NCBI RefSeq assembly: GCF_003240585.1
Contig: NZ_PCDP01000029.1
Span: 1-64,000 of the forward strand
Direction of reading: 5' to 3'
Origin: Arminella tubonensis
GTDB lineage: Bacteria > Pseudomonadota > Alphaproteobacteria > Rhizobiales > Rhizobiaceae
DNA: 64,000 nt
The notes beneath the pieces were generated by a model that worked only from the letters and a program-made list of their open reading frames with translations, searched no databases and was not told the origin of the DNA. The position numbers were made by a program, and so were the translations under genes. Below, piece by piece: positions 42,529 to 51,042 of the stretch. Every line of letters begins with the position of its first letter. Within the stretch, counting starts at the first letter, position 1.

Positions 42529-43052
42529 TTGTGGTATTCAGCACGACCGAAATCTGATGAACGCTTGGCTGCGGAGCCAAGGCTTATCGTCGCCTCCTGA
42601 AAGGTCAAAATCGCGGATGGCTTATCCCAAGCCAGCGGGAAAGCCGAAGGGCAATCATGGGCTCCAGAGATAAAAAGTTGTCATGGTTTAGGCCCTTATT
42701 TCTTCGGCGACTGCTGCAGTTGCCGGGCGAACTTCAAACGGAATGTTGGGCTGAACCTCAAACCAGATGAACGCGCCGGCTTCATTTCGAACGAGTCCGT
42801 GGGTTCCAAGGAGTTGTAAAAATTCCACTCACGTTAACGAGCATGTTTTCTTCAGAGCCGGGTCGACGACCAAGGGGTAGGCGGCCGGCTGGCCAGTTCG
42901 TGGGAATGGGCCGCTGAGGGCGATGGATGGGGTGCATTGGTTTCCTTGAATGCAAAAAGCCCGCGATGGCGGGCTGTGGGGTGTGGATGTGACCCTCTTG
43001 CGAGCGGTTGCAAAGGTGCTAAAATTACCCCGGCAACAGGGGTTTGGAAGAG
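42529..43052. other. Gap with a C-terminal coding remnant
   Basis: On the minus strand about 42687-42822 encodes THGLVRNEAGAFIWFEVQPN followed by PFEVRPATAAVAEEIRA and a stop. It looks like the end of a real protein of unknown family, with no start in view. Nothing else is supported. Confidence 0.35.
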
Positions 43053-43322
43053 ATGCGCATTCGTTGGGAGCGGCCGGTCATGCTCGCTTGCAAGGCAAGC
43101 GGCGAACTGCTCGTAATCACGACGACCGAGGAGGCATTTGAGTTTTTAACCTCGAAATGGCCTATCAGCGGGGGAAAAAAGTACTTCACCGCGTTGGAGT
43201 TCTGTGACCGTGTTGCGGTCGGCACGGCAGACCGTGAACGCGCCCGGCTGGCGTTCATCGCGGCCGCCGAAGAGGCTGGATTGCCAGTCACAACGATTGG
43301 CGTCGCCGACACGGTCGAGTAG
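43053..43322 (+). CDS. DUF982 protein, 89 aa
   Basis: RIRWERPVMLACKASGELLV, ITTTEEAFEFLTSKWPISGG, CDRVAVGTADRERARLAFIA and AAEEAGLPVTTIG follow the DUF982 pattern closely and the length is typical. ATG 43053 fits the family start; a TTG nine bases earlier is also possible. It precedes the small membrane protein gene by 56 bases in the same direction. Function unknown. Confidence 0.7.
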   Translation: MRIRWERPVMLACKASGELLVITTTEEAFEFLTSKWPISGGKKYFTALEFCDRVAVGTADRERARLAFIAAAEEAGLPVTTIGVADTVE

Positions 43323-43378
43323 CTGTTCGGAACAAAACTGCCGTTTTCGGTGTTCTCCCTTCATAAGGAGGACTTCAA

Positions 43379-43654
43379 ATGACCCACGATCCGAACGAAC
43401 CTGATTTGCGTACGACGCCACAGCCGTATCGCCGTCCGACGCAAAACTGGCAGATTTTTGCAGCGATTATCGCAGTGCTTGTCGTCGGCGGTTTTGCGTG
43501 GTCGCAATGGGGAGGCGGGCCTGGAACCGACCACGTCACAACGTCGTCGACCACGACAGACGCGCAGCCGTTGGCGCCAGCAAGCCCGAAAACGCCAGCT
43601 CCGGCCTTAGCGCCTCCGACGGCGGCACCGGTCACGCCGGCTCCGGCAAACTAA
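43379..43654 (+). CDS. Small single-pass membrane protein with Pro/Ala-rich tail, 91 aa
   Basis: A hydrophilic start (residues 1-24), one membrane helix (WQIFAAIIAVLVVGGFAWSQ) and a Thr then Pro/Ala-rich tail (SPKTPAPALAPPTAAPVTPA), likely periplasmic. AAGGAGG 7 bases before the ATG is a near-perfect ribosome site. GGAAC 47 bases upstream has GTT at 18 bases, a loose EcfG match. The design matches the 9700 protein, whose promoter is exact. Function unknown. Confidence 0.65.
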   Translation: MTHDPNEPDLRTTPQPYRRPTQNWQIFAAIIAVLVVGGFAWSQWGGGPGTDHVTTSSTTTDAQPLAPASPKTPAPALAPPTAAPVTPAPAN

Positions 43655-44554
43655 CGGCGTCATTATCTCACGGTTCAGGCATGTCAGGCCCCATGGGTCG
43701 GGTAGTCGTTTTCGCTCGCGCGGAAGGAACAGTGCGTGCCGGTCAAGGTGGGCCACCTCGCTTTCGAACCGCGGCGGTCCACATGATTCTTAGGAACGCC
43801 ACGCCAGGCAGGATTGGGCGGAAGTCCGCAGCCTCCATGCCTGAAGACGGCAACGTCGCGATGATCGATCCACATTGACGGCAAGCCACTATCATAACAC
43901 GGCTTGATCGCTGGCAGTGCTTCCGCGTCGGCACCATCCCAGAGGGATCCTGCGAACGTCCAGAGCGGCGGGCGGGGCGCGTCGAAACGCCACCACATTT
44001 CCGGCCGCGTGCCGGGATAATCTGCGACCCACGCCGCACCCGCTTCCCACAGCCCCGCCAAAGCGCCTCGACTTCGTCGTCGTGCATCAGCTATCGGAAT
44101 TCGACGAACTCGTCATGGCGTGGATCCCCAAGGTGAATGGTGCCGCCCATGGCCCAGACAAGCCAAGCATCTGAAGACGTCTGACGGCGCTTTGATTCGC
44201 TGAATTTTCTGACTGGCATTGGCGCTGGTTTTCCGTCATCAGCAGTGCTGGAAGCGCGCGGTTGCTGAGATCCGGGAACGTCCAGCACCAGTTCGCGCAG
44301 GCTCCGGTTCGCCATGGACTCACATCCAGAAGCCTTGGTATAAGCCAAGCTTGGCGACAGCGCACTTTTTTGAGCATTTCGCTTGCAAAGCGGTCACTTG
44401 CGCGGTGCATCAATTATTCGGCAGGCATGCTACCCAAGATGTCTGTTAACTTCGTGGTCATGCAGCCTTTACCAAGCTGCGATCTCTGTATATCAGCGGG
44501 AGGACTTGAGACGTCTGTTCGATCGCAGAACAATTAAACACATCAGAGATTATT
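43655..44554. other. Gene-poor stretch before the polysaccharide operon
   Basis: Apart from the remnant at 43873-44087, I see only a doubtful minus-strand ORF from 44315 (MANRSLRELVLDVPG...; ending WVWAMGGTIHLGDPRHDEF). The last 150 bases should contain the promoter of the 44555 operon; no clear element could be assigned. Confidence 0.35.
43873..44087 (-). pseudogene. Phage-type hypothetical gene, frameshifted remnant
   Basis: ATG 44087 starts MHDDEVEALW; one frame over the sequence continues GLWEAGAAWVADYPGTRPEM and WWRFDAPRPPLWTFAG. The PGTRP..WWR.DAP pattern is common in small prophage proteins of unknown role. The frame change near 44058 and lack of a ribosome site suggest a decayed gene. 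With the tRNA fragment 1.4 kb away it hints at an old integrated element. Confidence 0.4.
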
Positions 44555-45502
44555 ATGGTGCCACAAATTTCGCTAGTCGTGCCGGTCTATAAGGAAGAGG
44601 CGAATATTCGCCCTTTCCTGGCTCGTGCGGAAGCATTGTTCGCGAAGATGGGAAAATCCTACGAGATCATATTTTCTTTGGATCCATCGCCGGACAGAAC
44701 TGAACAGGTGATACTCGAAGAGATCAATCGCAATTCGAACATCAAGCTCTTGCTCTTCTCGCGTCGCTTCGGCCAACCGGCAGCGACCATGGCTGGCATC
44801 CTTTCGTGCACTGGCGAGACTTGTGTCGTCATCGATGTCGATCTGCAAGACCAGCCCGAACTGATTGAAGAAATGTATGGGAAGCTGTCTGAGGGTTTCG
44901 AGGTCGTATACGCGACACGTCGCAACCGGCGTGGTGAGACCCTCGTCAAGAAGGTGATTTCGCATTTGGGTTACTCGGTCATCAACAAGCTTAGCGACGT
45001 TCAGATTCCCCGCAATACCGGCGATTTCCGTATCATGACCCGGAGGGTCATTGAAGAATTGCGGGGATTAAACGAGACGCACGGCTTCCTACGTGGCCTC
45101 GTCGCCTATGTCGGTTTCAAGCAGGGCTTCATAGAATATGATAGGGATGAGCGGTTCGCTGGCGTTGGCAATTACAACAGGCTGACCGGGTCGCTGAAGA
45201 TCGGTCTGAATGGGTTGATTAGCTTCAGTGCGCGCCCGCTCTTCCTGATGTCGCTCACAGGTTTTGCCTTGGCTGGCCTCAGCTTTCTACTTGGCGCCTG
45301 GTATTTGGTGCAGAAGCTGATTGGCGTTGATCTGACGCCTGGCCTTTCGACCACGGTCTTGTTCGTCAGCTTCTTTTCCGGCATGCAACTTCTTGGACTC
45401 GGGCTGATCGGTGAGTATGTCGGCAGAATTTACGACGAGGTGAAGCGTCGTCCGATGTACATCCTAGATCGCAAAGTCAATTTCGAAGGAGACAAACTTT
45501 GA
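44555..45502 (+). CDS. GT2 glycosyltransferase, GtrB/DPM1-like, two C-terminal membrane helices
   Basis: A 315-residue protein. The GT-A domain opens with ISLVVPVYKEEANIRPFLAR and has the DXD-type motif VIDVDLQDQPELIEEMYG. The middle part (GDFRIMTRRVIEELRGL, ETHGFLRG) is typical of polyprenyl-phosphate glycosyltransferases. Two helices near the end (LFLMSLTGFALAGLSFLLGA and FVSFFSGMQLLGLGLIGEYV) anchor it in the inner membrane. Family members transfer a sugar from a nucleotide to undecaprenyl phosphate. It is the first gene of the operon, which also has a GtrA-type flippase. Confidence 0.85.
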   Translation: MVPQISLVVPVYKEEANIRPFLARAEALFAKMGKSYEIIFSLDPSPDRTEQVILEEINRNSNIKLLLFSRRFGQPAATMAGILSCTGETCVVIDVDLQDQPELIEEMYGKLSEGFEVVYATRRNRRGETLVKKVISHLGYSVINKLSDVQIPRNTGDFRIMTRRVIEELRGLNETHGFLRGLVAYVGFKQGFIEYDRDERFAGVGNYNRLTGSLKIGLNGLISFSARPLFLMSLTGFALAGLSFLLGAWYLVQKLIGVDLTPGLSTTVLFVSFFSGMQLLGLGLIGEYVGRIYDEVKRRPMYILDRKVNFEGDKL

Positions 45503-46383
45503 TTCCGTTTAAGCTGCCGGTCCCACGCGGATATGAGTTTGAACCCGCGTGGAATGGAAGTAGTTTTATCGTCGGCGATAAAAGCATGCCTATTCTGGAA
45601 TATAGCGAAAATTTCGAAGGCTGGTCCGATGACCTCACCCAGCTTCATGAAGAGGCCGCTGGCGAGCATCACCCAATTGACGTCGCGTCACGACGCCATG
45701 CGATAAGAGAAATTTCGGAACAGCTGGGTGATGGCAGCAAAGTCATCATGGACATCGGATGCTCCTCGGGGTTTCTCCTCAAGGAGATGGCAGTCGCCTT
45801 CCCAGCTAGCTCCTTAATAGGAGCGGATGTTGTCAAGGAACCCTTGGTCAAGCTGGCTGAACAGCTGAAAGACATCCCGCTGATACGCTTCGACCTGCTC
45901 CAATGCCCGCTTCCGGCGAATTCCGTCGATGTAATCGTCATGCTGAACGTCTTCGAGCATATTGGCGACGATGTGCTGGCGATGCGACAGGCATTTGACT
46001 TGTTAAAGCCGGGCGGAACGCTTGTCGTGGAAGTGCCGGCCGGCCCGAGATTGTTTGGTCCTTATGATGTCGAACTCAATCATTTCAGACGATATACAAG
46101 CTCGGAGCTAAGCCGAAAGCTTGCCGGCGCCGGTTTTAAGGTCGTAAAGAAGTCGCATCTGGGCTTTGTCCTTTTTCCGATGTTTGCGCTCGTCAAACTC
46201 AAGGACAAATACTTCTCAAAGCGGCGCGACAACACCGTCGTGCGACAGCAGGCCTCGGCAACGAAAAACAATCTCATTATGAAAATTCTGATGGATATAG
46301 AGGTAAAATTGCTCGGGCGCTTCTCGTTGCCGTTTGGCATACGCGTACTTATGACAGCCAATAAACCAACGTCTGATGCTTAG
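45499..46383 (+). CDS. Class I SAM-dependent methyltransferase
   Basis: A 294-residue protein from TTG 45499, which overlaps the TGA of the previous gene and has AAGGAG 6 bases upstream. Motif I is VIMDIGCSSGFLLKEMAVAF, the acidic residue is in IGADVVKE, and VIVMLNVFEHIGDDVLAMRQ and LLKPGGTLVVEVPAGPRL follow. The FRRYTSSELSRKLAGAGF segment is typical of sugar- or lipid-modifying methyltransferases in polysaccharide loci. The acceptor is unknown but probably a sugar of the polymer. Confidence 0.82.
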   Translation: MIPFKLPVPRGYEFEPAWNGSSFIVGDKSMPILEYSENFEGWSDDLTQLHEEAAGEHHPIDVASRRHAIREISEQLGDGSKVIMDIGCSSGFLLKEMAVAFPASSLIGADVVKEPLVKLAEQLKDIPLIRFDLLQCPLPANSVDVIVMLNVFEHIGDDVLAMRQAFDLLKPGGTLVVEVPAGPRLFGPYDVELNHFRRYTSSELSRKLAGAGFKVVKKSHLGFVLFPMFALVKLKDKYFSKRRDNTVVRQQASATKNNLIMKILMDIEVKLLGRFSLPFGIRVLMTANKPTSDA

Positions 46384-46437
46384 TCTTTTTAGCAACGATC
46401 GCGAATTCGATACCTCGTCGATCGTGGAGGTGACCAA

Positions 46438-46860
46438 GTGCTGACTTCAGTGATCCCAAAGGATCGGCAGAGCCTACTGCAATTCCTCCGATACCTAACC
46501 GTGGGAGGCTGTACAGCGGTTATCTATTTCGGATTGCTCGTTGTTCTCGTGCAATTTCTGCGTCTGGAGCATTTGCTAGCTGTCAGCATCTGCTACGTTT
46601 CGGCTATTTCGTTTCATTTTTTAGCCAATAAGGCTTTTACCTTTAGAAACCGCGATACCGACGTGCTGATGGAGATAGTACGCTATCTCTGCGTAGCTCT
46701 GACAAACTACATCATTACCATCATTGTTGTCTATGTTGTCGTGGATTTGGCCCAGCAATCACCCTACGTTGGTGCGGCTTTGGGTGTTGCTGTAACGCTT
46801 GGGCTGGGATACGTGATGACGAAATATTGGGTCTTTCACCATAAAAGGGAACCGCTTTGA
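46438..46860 (+). CDS. GtrA-family membrane protein
   Basis: A 140-residue protein with four membrane helices: FLRYLTVGGCTAVIYFGLLV, LLAVSICYVSAISFHFLANK, YLCVALTNYIITIIVVYVVV and AALGVAVTLGLGYVMTKYWV, plus the conserved NKAFTFR. GtrA-type proteins are thought to flip undecaprenyl-phosphate-sugars across the inner membrane. GTG start with GGAGG 7 bases upstream. It belongs with the GtrB-like enzyme at 44555 and shares 4 bases with the next gene. Confidence 0.85.
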   Translation: MLTSVIPKDRQSLLQFLRYLTVGGCTAVIYFGLLVVLVQFLRLEHLLAVSICYVSAISFHFLANKAFTFRNRDTDVLMEIVRYLCVALTNYIITIIVVYVVVDLAQQSPYVGAALGVAVTLGLGYVMTKYWVFHHKREPL

Positions 46861-47819
46861 GCAATACATTTGTCGTGACGGGTTGCGCTGGCTTCATTGG
46901 CAGCACCCTGGTGGATCGCCTGCTCGCGGATGGCCACACTGTCATCGGTGTCGATAATTTCTCGACCGGCCTGCGTCGATTCCTCGACGGTGCCCTGCAG
47001 AACCCGCGGTTTCGGCTGGTGGAACTGGATCTGCTCGACCTGGCTGCGCTCACGGCGGCATTCAACGGCGGCGAGGCGGTGTTCCATCTGGCTGCAAATG
47101 CTGACGTGCGGTTCGGGACCAGTCATCCGCGCAAGGACCTGGAGCAGAACACCATTGCGACCTACAACGTGCTCGAGGCCATGCGGGCCAACGATATCAA
47201 GAAGATTGCCTTTTCTTCAACCGGCTCGGTCTATGGCGAATCTCCAGTCGTTCCGACCCCTGAAGACGGCCCTTTCCCTGTGCAGACATCGCTGTACGGC
47301 GCCTCCAAGGCTGCAGGTGAAGGCTTGATCTCGGCCTATTGTGAAGGTTTCGGCTTCAGGGCGTGCATCTTCCGCTTCGTCTCTATTCTCGGCGAACGCT
47401 ACACGCACGGCCACGTCTTCGATTTCTACGATAAGTTGAAGGCCGATCCTTCGCGCCTGCCGGTTCTTGGCAATGGCAAGCAGCGAAAATCCTATCTGTA
47501 TGTGCAGGATTGCATCGACGCTATCCTGCTGGCGATGGACAAAGCCGAGGGCAAGGTCAACATCTTCAATCTGGGCGTCGATGGCTATTGCGAAGTCAAT
47601 GACTCGATTGGTTGGATCTGCGAAGCCTTGGGCGTGAAGCCGGAATTGGAATATACCGGTGGAGATCGCGGCTGGATCGGCGACAATCCCTTCATTTTCC
47701 TTGATACCAAACGAATACAGGCGCTTGGCTGGAAGCCGAAATATACCATTCGCGAGGGCGTGCTAAAGACGGTCAGCTATCTTCAGGCCAACGAATGGGT
47801 CTTCACCACAAGGGTTTGA
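46857..47819 (+). CDS. NAD-dependent sugar-nucleotide epimerase/dehydratase (extended SDR)
   Basis: A 320-residue protein. NAD-binding FVVTGCAGFIGSTLVDRLLA, catalytic Ser/Thr in AFSSTGSVYGES and the YxxxK pair in TSLYGASKAAGEGLISAY are intact. Substrate-side sequences (RFVSILGERYTHGHVFDFYD, LPVLGNGKQRKSYLYVQDCI) resemble UDP-glucose or GDP-sugar 4-epimerase-like enzymes. Given the heptose genes, a GDP-heptose or related nucleotide could be the substrate; that is inference. TTG start overlapping the GtrA stop by 4 bases. Confidence 0.82.
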   Translation: MSNTFVVTGCAGFIGSTLVDRLLADGHTVIGVDNFSTGLRRFLDGALQNPRFRLVELDLLDLAALTAAFNGGEAVFHLAANADVRFGTSHPRKDLEQNTIATYNVLEAMRANDIKKIAFSSTGSVYGESPVVPTPEDGPFPVQTSLYGASKAAGEGLISAYCEGFGFRACIFRFVSILGERYTHGHVFDFYDKLKADPSRLPVLGNGKQRKSYLYVQDCIDAILLAMDKAEGKVNIFNLGVDGYCEVNDSIGWICEALGVKPELEYTGGDRGWIGDNPFIFLDTKRIQALGWKPKYTIREGVLKTVSYLQANEWVFTTRV

Positions 47820-47820
47820 G

Positions 47821-49122
47821 ATGAAACTGTGTGTACTGGGACTTTGGCATCTCGGCTCCGTGACTGCCGCTTGCCTGGCCTCCATCGGGCACGAGGTTAT
47901 CGGTCTGGATGAAAACCAGGAGACGATAGCGGATCTGCAAAATGGCAAGGCGCCCCTCCTTGAGCCGGGCTTGAACGACCTGCTGGCCGCCGGCTTGCAG
48001 GCCAGCAATCTGTCTTTCACGACCGACAGCGCGGTTGCATTGCAGGACGCCGAAGTCGTTTGGGTGGCCTACGATACACCGGTCGATAACGACGATCGCG
48101 CAGACATAGATTTCGTGTTCTCGAGGTTAAGTGCAAGCCTTCCCTTCATGCGGCAGGGGGCGGTGGTGATCGTCTCCTCGCAAATGCCTGTCGGATCGAT
48201 CAGAAAACTGGAGCAGCATGCGCTATCGCTTGATCGTAGCGATCTGCAATTCGTCTACAGTCCGGAAAATCTGCGGCTCGGGAATGCACTCAATGTTTTC
48301 CTGAAGCCAGACCGCATCGTCCTCGGCGTTCGCAACGCGGCTGTGAAGGAAAAGCTTACCACGCTCCTACAGCCGATTACCGACCGCCTGGAATGGATGT
48401 CTGTCGAATCTGCCGAGATGACCAAGCACGCGATCAACGCCTTCCTGGCGACCTCGGTGACATTTGCCAATGAGATCGCCGCCATCTGCGAGATCGTCGG
48501 CGCCGATGCTAAAGAGGTGGAGCGTGGCCTGAAAACCGAGGTCCGGATCGGCCCCAAGGCCTATCTTTCTCCCGGCGGTCCTTTTGCCGGCGGCACGCTC
48601 GCCCGTGACATTGAATATCTGGGGCAGGCGAGTGCTGCAGCTCATCTGGCAACGCCGCTTCTGTCGTCGGTAAAGATCAGCAATGACGAGCATAAAAACT
48701 GGGTCCGCCGCAAACTGCGTGGTCTATTCGACGATCTGACTGGTGTCGATGTGGCGGTATGGGGACTGACCTACAAGGTCGGCACCAGCACATTGCGCCG
48801 GTCACAATCGGTGGAATTGTGCGATTGGCTCATCTCGCAAGGCGCAACGCTGCACGTCCACGATCCGGCCGCCACCGATCTGCCGGATAATTGGGAAACC
48901 GCAGCCACGCGTCATCACAGTGCCGTCGAAGCGGCGAGGAGTGCGCAGGTACTGGTCATTGGCACAGAGTGGCCGGACTATCGCAGCGATATTGAAAAAT
49001 TGCCGTCCAACGTCAGCCAGCGGATTGCTGTTATTGATGCGAACCGATTTCTGCAGGCTCAAGCACGTAGCCTCGGCCTGCGCTACATTTCGGTTGGCGG
49101 CCAAGCGCAGAGGGGCGCGTAA
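47821..49122 (+). CDS. Nucleotide-sugar dehydrogenase (UGDH)-like protein lacking the catalytic Cys
   Basis: A 433-residue protein with the three-part UGDH architecture: Rossmann start KLCVLGLWHLGSVTAACLAS, the central helix with conserved Lys202 and Asn206 in EMTKHAINAFLATSVTFANE, and the C-terminal domain with VAVWGLTYKVGTSTLRRSQS. In UDP-glucose/GDP-mannose dehydrogenases the motif GGSCFPKD holds the catalytic Cys; here it reads GPFAGGTLARDIEYL, so the residue is Thr259. Without the thiol the usual four-electron oxidation to a uronic acid should fail; a two-electron step or a non-catalytic role is possible. The gene is 1 base after the epimerase and overlaps the next gene by 1 base. Confidence 0.82.
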   Translation: MKLCVLGLWHLGSVTAACLASIGHEVIGLDENQETIADLQNGKAPLLEPGLNDLLAAGLQASNLSFTTDSAVALQDAEVVWVAYDTPVDNDDRADIDFVFSRLSASLPFMRQGAVVIVSSQMPVGSIRKLEQHALSLDRSDLQFVYSPENLRLGNALNVFLKPDRIVLGVRNAAVKEKLTTLLQPITDRLEWMSVESAEMTKHAINAFLATSVTFANEIAAICEIVGADAKEVERGLKTEVRIGPKAYLSPGGPFAGGTLARDIEYLGQASAAAHLATPLLSSVKISNDEHKNWVRRKLRGLFDDLTGVDVAVWGLTYKVGTSTLRRSQSVELCDWLISQGATLHVHDPAATDLPDNWETAATRHHSAVEAARSAQVLVIGTEWPDYRSDIEKLPSNVSQRIAVIDANRFLQAQARSLGLRYISVGGQAQRGA

Positions 49123-49997
49123 TGTCGAAGCAACTCACCGGCCGTGTCGCGATCATTACGGGCGCCAATCAAGGCCTCGGTTTGGAAATCGCCCGTAAAT
49201 ATGTACAAGCCGGAGCTGATCTTATGCTCTGCGCCCGCAACAAGGATCTGCTCGACGAAGTCTGCACCGAGCTGACGGGAATGGCTGAGCCTTGTCAAAA
49301 GATTGTTGCCATCCAGGCCGATGTCTCGAAAGAGGCTGATGTACAGGCGCTGTTCAGCGCCACTATGGCTGCGTTTGGCGGGTGTCATATCCTCGTGAAC
49401 AACGCCGGAATTTATGGACCCAAGGGTGAGATCGAAACGGTTGACTGGTCCGAATGGGTCCGGGCGATGGAAATCAACGTCCTTGGATCAGTTTTGATGT
49501 GCCGCGAGGTGCTGGAGCATTTCAAGGCGCAGAAATACGGAAAAATCATTCAGCTTTCTGGTGGAGGGGCAACCAATCCTCTGCCCAGAATAAGTGCTTA
49601 CGCGGCCTCCAAAGCGGCAATTGTTCGCTTTGCCGAAACGCTTGCCGAGGAGGTGCGCGGGTCGGGTATCGACGTCAATTGCATTGCTCCAGGCGCGTTG
49701 AATACGCGGATGCTGCAGGAGGTCCTCGAGGCCGGGCCCGAAAAGGTAGGGCAGGCGTTTTATGACCGTTCCGTAAAGCAGAAGGAAACGGGCGGCGCCC
49801 CGATCGAGATAGGCGCGGAGCTGGCAGTCTTCCTGGCTTCGTCGGCTAGCGATGGCATTACAGGAAAGCTCATAAGCGCCGTATGGGATAATTGGGAACA
49901 ATGGCCCGAGCATCGCCAAGAACTGGCTGCCAGCGATGCTTACACACTGCGGCGTATTGCCGGCCGCGACCGTGGCCTCACATGGGGCGACAAGTGA
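49122..49997 (+). CDS. Short-chain dehydrogenase/reductase
   Basis: A 291-residue classical SDR: cofactor motif AIITGANQGLGLEIARKYVQ, NNAGIYGPKG, the catalytic Ser in IIQLSGGGATNPL and SAYAASKAAIVRFAETLAEE with the YxxxK pair. After the core, a C-terminal extension of about 40 residues (WDNWEQWPEHRQELA, RDRGLTWGDK) is unusual and may be substrate-specific. It starts at the A of the previous stop region, within a tight operon. It likely reduces or oxidises a sugar nucleotide ring position. Confidence 0.82.
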   Translation: MSKQLTGRVAIITGANQGLGLEIARKYVQAGADLMLCARNKDLLDEVCTELTGMAEPCQKIVAIQADVSKEADVQALFSATMAAFGGCHILVNNAGIYGPKGEIETVDWSEWVRAMEINVLGSVLMCREVLEHFKAQKYGKIIQLSGGGATNPLPRISAYAASKAAIVRFAETLAEEVRGSGIDVNCIAPGALNTRMLQEVLEAGPEKVGQAFYDRSVKQKETGGAPIEIGAELAVFLASSASDGITGKLISAVWDNWEQWPEHRQELAASDAYTLRRIAGRDRGLTWGDK

Positions 49998-50031
49998 TGG
50001 CGTTCGACAGAATACTGGAATTGGGTGACGC

Positions 50032-51042
50032 ATGACGGCAGGCAACAAACCCCTTGGCGTTGCGATCATCGGCTGTGGGTTGATAGGCCAGAAGCGAGCA
50101 AAGGCCCTCGGGGCAGGCGGCCGATTGGTTGCCTGCGCCGATAAGGAATTGGTGCGCGCAGAAAGTCTCGCCAAAAGCGTGGGCGCTCAAGCGTTCGCCG
50201 ACTGGCGCGAGGTCTTGTTGCTGGCGGACGTGGATCTCGTGATCGTTGCCACGTTGCACGATTCGCTTGCCGAGATCACACTTGCGTCAATCGTGGCGGG
50301 CAAGCACGTGCTCGTGGAAAAGCCGGCAGCTCGGACATCGGCCGAATTGGAACCCGTCATCGAGGCCGCGGCAAAGCATGGCGTCAAGGTGCATGTCGGC
50401 TTCAGCCATCGCTACCACCGCGCCTTGCAGAAGGCGAAAGGGATAGTCGATGCCGGCGAAGTCGGCGAGCTGATGTTCATCCGGGCCCGCTACGGACACG
50501 GGGGACGACCGGGCTATGATCGCGAGTGGCGCGCAGACCCCGAACTATCAGGGGGCGGCGAGTTGATAGACCAGGGACCTCACCTGATCGACTTGTCTCG
50601 CTGGTTTCTGGGCGAATTTTCCGAGATCCAGGGATTTGCCCACACCTATTTCTGGGACATGCCCGTCGACGACAACGGCTTCATGATCCTGAAAACGCCG
50701 AAGAAGATGGCGGCGTTCCTTCATGTGTCCTGCACCGAGTGGAAGAACACCTTCTCCATGGAAATCTATGGGAAAGTTGGCAAGCTGGAGATTTCTGGCC
50801 TCGGCGGAAGCTACGGGGTCGAGCGCCTTACGCACTACCGAATGCTGCCGGAAATGGGGCCGCCGGAAACTCTCGCGTGGGAATACCCGATGGCCGACAA
50901 TTCATGGGCAGTCGAGATCGAAGAATTCTATGATGACATTAGGCTGGATAGGCCGACGTCAGCGGGACTGGTCGACGCTTCCGAAGCGCTGAAAATCATC
51001 GAAAAAATTTATCAGGAGTCTGGCTATGATCATAGCGCGTAG
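50032..51042 (+). CDS. Gfo/Idh/MocA-family oxidoreductase
   Basis: A 336-residue protein: NAD(P)-binding GVAIIGCGLIGQKRAKALGA, the family signature HVLVEKPAARTSAELEPVIE with the active-site EKP, and GFSHRYHRALQKAKGIVDAG. The C-terminal domain has GELIDQGPHLIDLSRWFLGE. Family members oxidise or reduce a hydroxyl of free or nucleotide-linked sugars. The stop overlaps the next start by 17 bases, so translation is coupled. Within this operon it probably acts on a heptose derivative. Confidence 0.85.
   Translation: MTAGNKPLGVAIIGCGLIGQKRAKALGAGGRLVACADKELVRAESLAKSVGAQAFADWREVLLLADVDLVIVATLHDSLAEITLASIVAGKHVLVEKPAARTSAELEPVIEAAAKHGVKVHVGFSHRYHRALQKAKGIVDAGEVGELMFIRARYGHGGRPGYDREWRADPELSGGGELIDQGPHLIDLSRWFLGEFSEIQGFAHTYFWDMPVDDNGFMILKTPKKMAAFLHVSCTEWKNTFSMEIYGKVGKLEISGLGGSYGVERLTHYRMLPEMGPPETLAWEYPMADNSWAVEIEEFYDDIRLDRPTSAGLVDASEALKIIEKIYQESGYDHSA

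Noticed and set aside
45499..46383. A second reading of the methyltransferase at 45499 as a mycofactocin- or ubiquinone-type enzyme
   Set aside because: The motifs only establish a class I methyltransferase; context favours sugar modification, and no specific subfamily residue could be shown.
47821..49122. Naming the 47821 gene as a UDP-glucose dehydrogenase
   Set aside because: The catalytic Cys is missing, so the standard reaction and gene name are not supported.
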